Shown piece after piece: positions 55,818 to 64,000 of a stretch of 64,000 bases of DNA (within the stretch, counting starts at the first letter, position 1; each line of letters begins with the position of its first letter). A program made the translations under genes and the position numbers. The stretch is from Phaeosaccion multiseriatum. Taxonomy: Eukaryota; Ochrophyta, other classes. Where the stretch lies: the NCBI GenBank assembly GCA_965112735.1, contig OZ218960.1, forward strand, positions 3,100,001 through 3,164,000. Reading direction: 5' to 3'. The notes under the pieces were generated by a model. The model worked only from the letters and a program-made list of their open reading frames with translations, was not told the origin of the DNA and made no database searches.

Positions 55818-57623
55818 CTATAGGATGCGGCAGGCCGTGCCCTTGTCAGCCTCGACCTCGTCACAGTCGTCCCAGTCCTCCTCTGTAGAGAGCACTTCCG
55901 AAGCGGACTCCGCGTCCACGTGCTCCGAATGTGCCACGTCCAGAGCCGGGCGGGGCTCGGGCTGGTGCCGCGCGGGTGGAGGGCCCATCTCCACCTCCCC
56001 CCCTGCGTCTGCCTGAGACCCCTGTTCACTGGCTCGAACCCCCCCCCACCACCAGGGCTTCCCCCCCGGGGGTTGGGCACCATGGAGTCGGGGAGGCATC
56101 GCCTTCGAAGCGGCCTTGTCGAGGAGTTTCTGTGGTCCGACTCCGGGGGGGCGGGCCTTACCGCTGTGGCCCAGTAACCTTCTCGGAAAGCTCCTCGAGC
56201 CACTCCGGGAAGAGTCTGCTACTGTTTCTGCGCCTGCACTGCCGCTGCGCTTCGCTTGTCGCCCTCGGGATGGACGGGGCGTTCCCGGGGGTGGGCCTGA
56301 TGCAGAAGAAGGGTTCAAGACCTTGCGCACTTCTGTATCACCAACTGTTGTGCTGGGTGCTCCCCCCTCCGGCTCTTGGAGAGAGCACGCAATAGCCAAC
56401 CCCAGCAGCTCGTCCTCCTCCTCGTTCTCCTCGTCCTCCTCGTCCTCCTCGTCCTCCGTCTCCTTCTTCTTCTCCTCCTCCTCCTCCTCCTCCTCCTCCT
56501 CCTCCTCCTCCTCCTCCTCCTCCTCCTCCTCCTCCTCCTCCTCCTCCTCCTCCTCCTCCTCCTCCTCCTCCTCCTCCTCCTCCTCCTCCTCCTCCTCCTT
56601 CTCGGCCTCCTCGTCCTCTTCATCCTCCTCCTTGCCCCCCTCCCCAGGCTCCTGTACCCCTTCCGTGTCGAGAGGCCCGGCACCGGCAGGGAGATGCATG
56701 GCACAGTCTCGGAGCCGCGGAGTCGTCTCGATCTTCGCAGCGGGGGGCGAAGCGCTTGGGGGCCCGCGGGGGACGGACAGCCCATGGCCATGGCTATCAG
56801 CCGCCCCCACGCCCACACCCTCCTGCCCGCTCTCGACGGGGGGCTTCCTCTCCGCAACCTCTATCGACGCTGGGGGGCAGACAACAGGGAGGATGACAGT
56901 CGATGGAGGGAGGGGCAACGAATGTTCAATGTGATGTGCACAGGCACATGGAGAGGTCGGCGAGAGGGGAGAGGAGGGCTGGCAGTCAGTCAGCGAGGGT
57001 GGCAGGACGGTAGTGGGAGCTAGTCTGGGTGGGATAGGTATGCGGCTGGCCAGGTGAGTGCGGCGCCCTGGAGGGACCTTATCCCCCCCGCCACCGGAAC
57101 CTGAACAGTCGGCCAGTCACTCAGTCACCAAGTCAAGTCGCGGCTTCTGTGAGACCCTTCATGCACGCACACGCACGCACACGCACGCACACGCACGCAC
57201 ACGCACGCACACGCACGTACCTCTCAGCAGCTCTTCAACGTCTGCGCGGCCGTGCCGGGCGGCTAGTTCGATGCTGTTGTAGCCGTCAGCGTCCTTACTG
57301 AGCACGTCCGCCCCAGCCCTCAGCAATTCGCCCGCGCAGCGCACGCCCCCGTGCCGCGCGGCGAGTTGCAGTGGGGTTGCGCCGTGGGCACCCTGGGTCA
57401 TCTGCGTGATGTCCGCGCCCTCGTCGATCAGCACCCGGACCAGCCTGTATCTCTGGTCGTTCATACACGCCCAGTGAAGGGCCTGTGGGCGTGGGAGTGA
57501 GCGTGACTGAGCAGGGCCGGGCTTTGCCAAGGGCTGAAGGAGGAAAGAAGGCCCGCCCCAAGGGGTCAGAGCGGACATTTCCCCAAATGGATGGCGCGAG
57601 GCTCGACCGGAACAATAGACACA

Positions 57624-57654
<31 letters not shown>

Positions 57655-59380
57655 CTCCCTATCAGCTTGGCTGCCTGCGCTGCGATCTGGTTCAAACCTG
57701 AGTATGACAAACATCATCAGCTATTCCATGCCCCACCCACCCACCCACGCACCGTGCCGATGCCCCCGAAGCCATAGTCCTTGAGCACCTCCTCCTTGTC
57801 GCGCCATTTGAGCATCAGCTTGAGCACGTTAAGCCGCAGCGTCATCATCGCAAAGGCGAAGGCGGACAAGTGCTCCTTCCCGTCCTTCCGCGTCACGTCT
57901 GCCTCCTCCTCTCCGGGGTTGGTCCGCGCGCTCAGAAGCACACGCACCACTTCGTCACCCTTGGCCCGATCCTCGCAATCTCGCAGCGCGGAGTGGAGGG
58001 GCGTGTAGAGGCCACGACCCGAGCAGTGATCTATGGCGTTGATGCCGGCGCCTTTGCTCAGCAGCAGCTTCACAGCGCGAGCGTCCCCGGCCATGCAGCT
58101 CGTGTGGAGTGGCGAGCGCCCCTCCGGGAAGTTGATTTGCGCTCCAGCATCGAGGAGCAGCTGCGCCATGCGGTACGATGACTTGCCGGCCCGCTCGCAT
58201 GCCCAATGTAAGGCCGTGGCGTTGGGCGTCAGCTCCTTCGGGCAGCGCGCGTTGACGTTCGCGTGGCCTGTCGTAAGCAAGAAGGTGACAAAGTTCGCAT
58301 GGCCCACTACCGAGGCGATCATGAGTGCAGTCCTGTCGGTCGAGGACGGAGAGGGAGGCCATCGGAAGGTGCCGCAGCGAGGTAGAGGGGGGGAGGGGTC
58401 GGGAAGAGGAAGTGATCAAGCCAAGCAAAGTGAAGCAAAGGGAAGCAAACGGGGTGTGAGCATGGTGAAACAAATGCCAACAGAGGGATAGTCGCACTAC
58501 CAAAGATGTGATGCATATCATGCGTCTCCTGAAGTGTATTTGGCGGATAATGTGGGTATACTTCTTCCAACACCCAGTAGCAGAGGCCGAACTCCGCTGG
58601 TACTCCTCGTTCGGGATAGGGGGCAGATGAAAGCAGGATGACTGCTTAGGCATGGCAGACGGCCGAGGGCGGGAGGCGGTCAGAGTGTCTCGGGAAGCGC
58701 GTGCCTCGCCTACTCAAGTGACTGCTCTACTCTCATGTGCCCGCCGGCCCCCGCATGCATCAAGCCAAACAAAGCCGGTCTGTATAGGGTGCACCCAACT
58801 TACTGTCCAAAGGGGTCGCAGGTGTCTTCGACGTCGACGCCTCTCTCAATCAGCTGACTGGCGACGGTGACGTCCCCCTCAAGAGCGCAGCAGTGAAGGG
58901 CGGTGATCTTGGGGATGGAGATGTCGAGCGCAGGCTCCTCGATGTCTTCCCTCTCCGCTTGGTGCAGGAGCAGCTGCTCACTGAAGGCTGCGCCTGCCGG
59001 CCATCGTAGGGCATCATTGAAGTGGGGAAGAAAGAAGGATCACGACACAAGTAGGAGGACAGGGACAGCCATAGCAGCAGCCAGACAGTAGGGCTGGGGT
59101 GAAGGTAAGGTAGAGTTTCTCCACACGTGAGGTACTTCTCTCTCTCTCTCTCTCTTCACTTACGTGCTTGCTCTTGTGCCCGCTCACGTCGCTTCCTCTT
59201 CTCTTGGTTATGAAGCTGCCTCGCGATTTCTTCCTCGAACTGCTGCCGAGCCGCTTCATTTGATGCTTCTTCTTGTGCGCCGCCGTCCTGGGCTGGGCGC
59301 TGCTCAGCGATGGCACTTGCCTCTCCTTCTTGGGCGGGACTGGCACAGCTGATCTCGTCTTCCGAACCGCCGGCCTGCAT
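55818..59380 (-). CDS. Ankyrin-repeat protein with ubiquitin-interacting motif
   Basis: Exons, 5' to 3': 59380-59164, 58993-58804, 58332-57753, 57482-57221, 56869-55818 (TAG); phases join, 766 aa. The N-terminus (1-~95) is charged and helical (ARQQFEEEIARQLHNQEKRK). About eight ankyrin-type units follow, from ~100 to ~415, e.g. TALMIASVVGHANFVTFLLT, GRSPLHTSCMAGDARAVKLL, ATPLQLAARHGGVRCAGELL, NSIELAARHGRADVEELLRG. The last exon encodes a Pro-rich linker, ~45 Glu from a GAG microsatellite, then DELLGLAIACSLQE at ~569-582. This fits the UIM pattern of acidic patch, LxxA, then S and E. The plan recalls ANKRD13-type adaptors that bind ubiquitylated cargo, but that assignment is inference. The start is the first ATG of the frame; an additional 5' exon cannot be excluded. 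Confidence 0.82.
56462..56602 (-). repeat. (GAG)n microsatellite translated as poly-Glu
   Basis: About 45 GAG codons inside the last exon of the ankyrin-UIM gene. The frame is open on both sides and conserved in character (acidic up to the UIM), so the tract is coding, unlike most microsatellites in this window. Confidence 0.85.
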
Positions 59381-59682
59381 TGTCAGCTGCTTCTCCCACT
59401 GCTGCTCTGCAATCCAGAGCTAGCGCGAAGCCAGCACAGTCTTGCAGGTGATGAGAATCGGCAAAGGAGGACCCGCTTTGCGAGCACTCGCTTGCTCACG
59501 CTGCCGCGAGATCGGACTGAATTGCCATGAAGGAGGTTGGCCAGGCCAGGGGCAGTGGGAGATGTGAGTGGGAGGGCAGCCTTTTGATGCCTGTGGTGTC
59601 GTCTGGAGCGGCTATCGAGGCTTGAGCGGCGGAGCAGCGACAGTTTGTCTCTTTTTGGCCAAATTCTGGCCCCGACCCCCTG

Positions 59683-59840
59683 GGAACAAATGAAGGCCTC
59701 AGCTCTTTCCAGAGGCATTTCTCTCCTCATTCGCTGCAGGGGCGGAGAGTGAGATGCAAAGAAGAGAGGTCAGGCACTTGACCAGTAGTGCCGTAGCGTG
59801 GTAGCTGCTGGCCCAGACTTCGAAGAGCAAGCGAGGGGCC
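59683..59840 (+). repeat. Dispersed repeat, copy B
   Basis: Same block order as copies A and C, beginning GAACAAATGAAGGCCTCAG. It lacks the GATCCGCCTCCCG block, which seems deleted. Confidence 0.75.
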
Positions 59841-60314
59841 AGGAGACTGGGCTGAGGGTCGCCAAGGAGACATGGGTTCGGTGTTGAAAGTGTACGGATG
59901 AGGGGCATGCAAGATATCAAAGCACTTCTCCAAGAGCAGGGTGGAGGAGAAGCAGCCTACCTCGCTGTAGGCATGAGAGGCGGGAGCGGTGGAGCGAGTG
60001 AGCTCATATCTCAAGCGCACGAAAACCGAGTCCACAAGCTCTACTACAAACAGTACAGCCTTGCCCAGAGCAAAAGCGAACCCCGCTACGTCGACGGCAA
60101 GTCCTTCTCGTTGTCCAAATCGGTCGCATCCACAACAACACATCTCTCTTTACCCATGATCCCTGGCGGCCAGCTTCTGACTCTACTCTCCTCTCGCTCG
60201 CTCTCTCTCTTTAGGCACGAAGGATGGACTGGCTCACGTCTGACCTCGCCGTGCCGATGGACTCCGTGCTTCCTCGGCTTCAGGAGCTAAACCTGAGGAA
60301 GAGACGGGGATGAG

Positions 60315-60510
60315 CCCCTTGGGGAACAAATGAAGGCCTCGGATTTTCCAGAGGCCTCCACGGTGATCCGCCTCCCGTTCGCGCCATTTTCTCCCCTTTC
60401 ACAAGGAGAAGTAATATGCCAAGAAACAGAGGTCGCACTTGGCCAGCGGTGGCGTAGTTGTGTTGCTTGACCAGTGGTGGTATGATTGGGCCGCTTCGAA
60501 GTGCAAGCGA
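60315..60510 (+). repeat. Dispersed repeat, copy C
   Basis: Begins GGGAACAAATGAAGGCCTCG, then TTTTCCAGAGGCCTCCACGG and GTGATCCGCCTCCCG, and ends in CTTCGAAGTGCAAGCGAGG. It carries an internal short duplication of the GGCCAGCGGTGG / GACCAGTGGTGG segment. Confidence 0.75.
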
Positions 60511-60590
60511 GGGGAAGCCTCGAATGAGCCAGGGCGGGCAGACCCCTCCCCTGTCGCGGGCCAGCAAGACAAGGACAACAGGCGTAAAGC

Positions 60591-60962
60591 CTCCCTCCCT
60601 CCCTCCCTCCCTCCCTCCCTCCCTTCCTTCCTTCCTTCCTTCCTTCCTTCCTTCCTTCCTTCCTTCCTTCCTTCCTTCCTTCCTTCTTTCCTTCCTTCCT
60701 TCCTTCTTTTCTTCCTTCCTTCCTTCCTTCCTTCCTTCCTTCCTTCCTTCCTTCCTTCCTTCCTTCCTTCTTTCCTCCCTCCCTTCCTTCCTTCCTTCCT
60801 TCCTTCCTTCCTTCCTTCTTTCCTTCCTCCCTTCCTTCCTTCCTTCCTTCCTTCCTTCCCTCGTCCCTCCCTTCCTTCCTTCCTTCCTTCCTTCCTTCTT
60901 TCCTCCCTTCCTTCCTTCCTTCCTTCCCTTGTCCCTCCCTTCCTTCCTTCCCTCGTCCCTCC
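60591..60962 (+). repeat. (CCTT)n microsatellite, ~370 bp
   Basis: Starts as CCCT, then mostly CTTC with CCTCCC and CTTT interruptions. It lies about 480 bp beyond the stop codon of the minus-strand RGS gene. Confidence 0.96.
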
Positions 60963-61440
60963 TTGACTCCTTCCCTCCCAGACTCCCCCACTCTCTGAGA
61001 GAGCCCGGCTCTGCTTAACTTCGCGTATCTTGCGTATATTTGAGCCCTCGGCGTATAAGGTATATATTCGGGGAGAGAAGCGGCGTGAAAGAAAGCATAT
61101 ACATACAGGGGAGGAGTAAACCAGGACAAACAATAACCTTTGACTTATTATATATTCCCGAAATTCCTTCGTCCCCTCCTACTCACCCCGGCCTGCAGCT
61201 GGTACGGAGACAGGGCGGGTGTGGCCAACACCTTCCACCACCTTCCACGAGGGAGGGCAGGAATGGATGGTGACCACTCGAGTGTTCCTAACTTCCCTTC
61301 GGTTAGTAAGGGGTATAGGGGAAGAAGAAGGAGGAAACTAAATATTACCAGGCCCGAGGAATATACTTCCACGGCGCCGTAAATGCACGAATATAAAGCG
61401 GAGTATATACTGCTGGGTTTTTTTTCGGCCCTCGGGTGGC

Positions 61441-61877
61441 CTAACGGGGCCGGGCCTTTGAGGTCATGGTGGTGATGGCCCTGTTGAGATCGTCTAGCGC
61501 ATTGTGGTCATCCTTCCTCGTCTCCTCCTCCTTCTCCTCCATCTCCCGGGCTGCGGCCGCTTGTTCCGCCTCCCTGGCCTCGAGGTATGCCTTGCTCTCA
61601 CGGAACTTGGCGAGGAAGTTGTCTTGCAGCATGTGCCGCACCTCCAGGACGGAGGGGTGGAACACGCTGGCCCGAGCTTCCGCCTGCCAGGCCAGGCCAG
61701 TGGAGCGACAGTGGAGCGGCAGTGGGGCGACAGTGGAGCGACAGGGGGGGGGTACGGCGAGGCGACCGAGGCCAGAGGGACGCGTGAGAGGATAATGAAA
61801 AGGAAGGATTGAGGCGGTGGAGCAGGCATGCCTGGCTGGAGGGTAGTCCAGCCAGCAGGGGCAGCGAGAGACAGGCA

Positions 61878-61920
<43 letters not shown>

Positions 61921-63324
61921 CGGGGAATGCACCTGATCGGCGCTCATGAAGACGTCCCTGTCCATGAGGCGCAGCCCCTGCGTGCGCATCTTGGTGTTGA
62001 TGTTCACCTCCATGTCCGAGAACTGCTCAATGTACGTGCGGCAGATGGAGGTGTAGCACTCGTACACCTGCTCCAGCAGCGGAGCAGGAGGGCCCTCCTC
62101 GCCTCCACCGGCCCCTCCTTCGCCCCCTTGCTGCGCGGCTTGCGGCGGTGCCTGTCCTTCTTCTTCTTCTCGACCCCCGCCCTCCGCCCTCTGCTGCTCG
62201 CGGCGCACGAGAGCGTCGTACCCCTCCACTGCCCGAAGGAAGTCGTAACTCTCGAGGCAGAGCGCTCGGCGAATGAAGTCGTAGAACAGCCTGTCCAAGA
62301 CCGGATGGGCCATGATCTCGGCCACCTCCGCACCAATCCCGCCCCCCGCGCTGTGCCGTGTGTCTGTCAAAGAAGACTGCGGCACTACATGTCGTCCCGA
62401 TTTGCTGTTCGGTGCGCGGAAGCTTGGTCTTGTTTTTTTTACTTTCAAGTATGCACTCCTGGTTATGGGGTCGCGCACCCATCGGAGGTCCCCCCACCAA
62501 TACAGCGATACAAGTGCAGTAGCAAGAGTGTACGAAGCGATCACGAAGTTCAGCGCCGTCGACACCTTCCATGCGTTCGTAGTCTCCTGCACCACGAGGA
62601 CGAAGAAGTAGACGAGACCAAAAACTAAGAAGGACATCGTCGAGCAGGTGATCTCCTCTCCGATGCGCAGGAGGTCGTTGGCCTTGACAATCCGTCTGCT
62701 ACAATACCCTGAGGAGGCGGCCATCATGGCGAGGGAAGTGATCTGCAGTTGCCAAGGCTGCGCCGCGTAGCAGTAGTAGTCGCTCCCGGACTCGAAGGGT
62801 CTGAACCACATCACCAACGAAGCCATCACCATACTCTGCAGGAAGCCGCCCGCTATCTGCTTCCATGCCCAGAAAGGCGCCAGAATGAAGGCATATTTCT
62901 TCCGGGTCTCCTGTTTTCCGATGGCTACCATCATCTTCAGAGCTCGCATAATATAGGAGCCACCTGTACTCGAGAGATGGCAGGACAATAAAAAGTTATA
63001 TCGGCCGTGTATGGGGAGACGTGGACTCAAAGTAACCAGGCACTTCCCCTCAATGAGTTACTTACCAGCCAACGACATTGACAAAAAAGTTGAGAGTATG
63101 ACGAGGTCGCACGGGAAGGGGGCCCCCTCCATCCTGCAGATGTACTCGACACTTATGATGCACGTAGCAGCCGTTAGTCCCGCGACGGAGCATAGGACAA
63201 GGCCGGGGTAGCGAGCCCTGATGATGGGGTAGTTCCTTCTCTGCCAAAGCTGCCAACTCTTCCGAACGACGGCGCTCAATTGGGCCGCAGTTAGCACCAG
63301 GACCACGACACTCGCGGCATGCAT
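61441..63324 (-). CDS. Seven-TM receptor-like protein fused to an RGS domain
   Basis: Exons, 5' to 3': 63324-63066, 62963-61933, 61683-61441 (TAG); phases join, 510 aa. Seven hydrophobic segments at about 3-20, 39-62, 72-95, 110-140, 157-171, 197-211 and 220-243, then a cytosolic C-terminus. Residues ~300-500 match the RGS fold, a GTPase-activating domain for G-alpha: HPVLDRLFYDFIRRALCLES, YDFLRAVEGYDAL, SICRTYIEQFSDMEVNINTK, and SVFHPSVLEVRHMLQDNFLA, KFRESKAYLEARE. A ~45-residue Glu/Gly/Pro insert splits the domain. The architecture resembles plant RGS1-type 7TM-RGS proteins and 7TM-RGS fusions of other protists. Ligand and G protein are unknown. Intron 2 (61684-61932) is 249 nt, a multiple of three, without an in-frame stop. 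Confidence 0.85.
61878..61921 (+). repeat. (CAG)n microsatellite in RGS-gene intron
   Basis: About 14 CAG units in intron 2, about 12 bp inside the 5' splice site. If the intron is retained they read as poly-Cys on the minus strand. Confidence 0.9.
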
Positions 63325-63515
63325 CCTTCGTTTCGGAAGCTCCCTTGCGTCACTTGCGTGGATTAGCTGCTCCCTTTCTTTTTATATCACCTTGTGTACT
63401 CGTTTGGAAAACTGCCGCCGGATCTGTAACTGCCCCCCCCCATCATAAATTGCCCTCCACTCTCCCAGGCTCAGAGCGCTTGTGGGGGGCACAGAAGCGA
63501 CCCACACACATGATA
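63325..63515 (-). promoter_or_regulatory. Upstream region of the 7TM-RGS gene
   Basis: About 190 bp before a 7-bp tandem array that belongs to the next minus-strand gene or its 3' flank. No core-promoter motif was recognised. Confidence 0.3.
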
Positions 63516-63518
63516 CCA

Positions 63519-63717
63519 CGACACCTGACACCTGACACCTGACACCTGACACCTGACACCTGACACCTGATACCTGACACCTGACACCTGACACCTGACA
63601 CCTGACACCTGACACCTGACACCTGACACCTGACACCTGACACCTGATACCTGACACCTGACACCTGACACCTGATACCTGACACCTGACACCTGACACC
63701 TGACACCTGATACCTGA
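63519..63717 (-). repeat. 7-bp tandem array (CAGGTGT)n, ~28 copies
   Basis: On the minus strand the unit is CAGGTGT or CAGGTAT, i.e. a repeated CAG|GT splice-donor core. It begins exactly where the exon at 63714-63965 meets its likely donor. The array is open in the coding frame to 63471 (reading VSGVRCQ repeats), so it could also be translated. Confidence 0.93.
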
Positions 63718-63965
63718 TAGGCAGTTGGAGGTCGGCCGAGACTCAACGCCCAGATGCCTCTTTCGGGTGGGGTCCCGAAGTTGACCCAAGGAGTGGCCGA
63801 CACTCTCGCCTGTGCCTGCAGCTTCTCTAGCTTGGACACGAGCAGCGCGATGACCTCGGGGTTGGGATGAGGGGATGCCATGGCACTGTCGATCACGGCC
63901 ACTTCCTCCACCGTCGAGGAGTCGAAGTTTGCATCGTTCTGACTCAGCAGCTCCAGCACCAGCAG
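63714..63965 (-). CDS. Exon of an unrecognised gene continuing beyond the window
   Basis: The acceptor CTCAG (63966-63970) precedes CTGCTGGTGC. The exon encodes LLVLELLSQNDANFDSSTVE, EVAVIDSAMASPHPNPEVIA, LLVSKLEKLQAQARVSATPW and ends GRPPTAYQ at a CAG|GTATCAG donor. 252 nt, phase 0 at both ends. No family recognised; the 5' exons lie past base 64000. Where the 3' exons are, if any, is not visible. Confidence 0.5.
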
Positions 63966-64000
63966 CTGAGGGAGGGAGAGAGGGGAGGGGGGGGGGCTGG

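Larger units (their letters stand above)
59381..61440. other. Intergenic region between ankyrin-UIM and 7TM-RGS genes
   Basis: Contains two dispersed repeat copies and a long (CTTC)n tract. A stretch at about 59898-60140 is open on both strands (plus: MQDIKALLQEQGGGEAAYLA, ENRVHKLYYKQYSLAQSKSE), but no splice structure was resolved. AT-rich TATA-like sequence occurs at about 61030-61160 and 61360-61420. Confidence 0.45.

Noticed and set aside
56040-56934. Plus-strand Ser- or Leu-rich gene opposite the ankyrin-UIM last exon
   Set aside because: The plus-strand frames are shadows of the GAG tract. The minus strand has phase-matched splicing to the ankyrin exons and a UIM.
59727-60290. Protein-coding gene open on both strands
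   Set aside because: Both strands give plausible peptides, but the minus frame runs into dispersed repeat copy B, and neither has clear splice sites or a recognised family. Left as intergenic.

Overview
This is nuclear DNA of an intron-rich, GC-rich, microsatellite-laden eukaryote. Two predicted proteins (fructosamine-3-kinase family, low-molecular-weight phosphatase) begin with a signal peptide followed by an A-x-A/S|F junction. That is the leader type used to enter plastids of secondary red-algal origin. A retrograde intraflagellar-transport dynein implies a cilium or flagellum at some stage. The best guess is a flagellate-forming alga with a complex red plastid (stramenopile, chromerid or similar); the sequence alone does not decide which. 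No bacterial, viral or organellar segment was seen.

Layout. 237-21358 (+): the C-terminal ~60% of cytoplasmic dynein-2 heavy chain, 48 exons, AAA2 to C-terminus. 22144-23117: a ~1 kb inverted duplication carrying two identical, divergently transcribed 5S rRNA genes. 23469-28273 (+): plastid-type fructosamine/ribulosamine-3-kinase, 10 exons. 28858-29506 (+): small three-exon membrane-anchor protein of unknown function. 29507-32018: mostly unresolved, with long microsatellites. 32019-37204 (-): HslU, the ATPase of the mitochondrial HslUV protease, 11 exons. 37516-38968 (+): plastid-type low-molecular-weight phosphatase, 5 exons. 39941-43608 (-): spliceosomal MFAP1, 8 exons. 44285-52689 (+): CPSF2 (CPSF100), 17 exons. 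52885-53398: a 32-bp minisatellite. 53396-54323 and perhaps up to 55729 (-): an unrecognised gene. 55818-59380 (-): ankyrin-repeat protein with a UIM, 5 exons. 61441-63324 (-): seven-TM protein fused to an RGS domain, 3 exons. 63714-63965 (-): an exon of a gene that continues past the window. HslU/phosphatase and MFAP1/CPSF2 are head-to-head pairs with short shared upstream regions.

Most genes are housekeeping and not an operon-like system. One functional link stands out: the 3-kinase and the phosphatase are both predicted plastid proteins and could be the two repair enzymes that remove sugar adducts (ribulosamines) from proteins.

The least expected signal is in the introns. Two short motif families, GGATGGCAG/CTGCCATCC and CAGTTGGTGATA/TATCACCAACTG, recur in introns of five genes on both strands. 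Their polarity is nearly fixed: the G-rich form lies near the 5' splice site and its complement near the 3' splice site, so intron ends could pair. Many tandem repeats also start exactly at 5' splice sites, as if seeded by the donor sequence.
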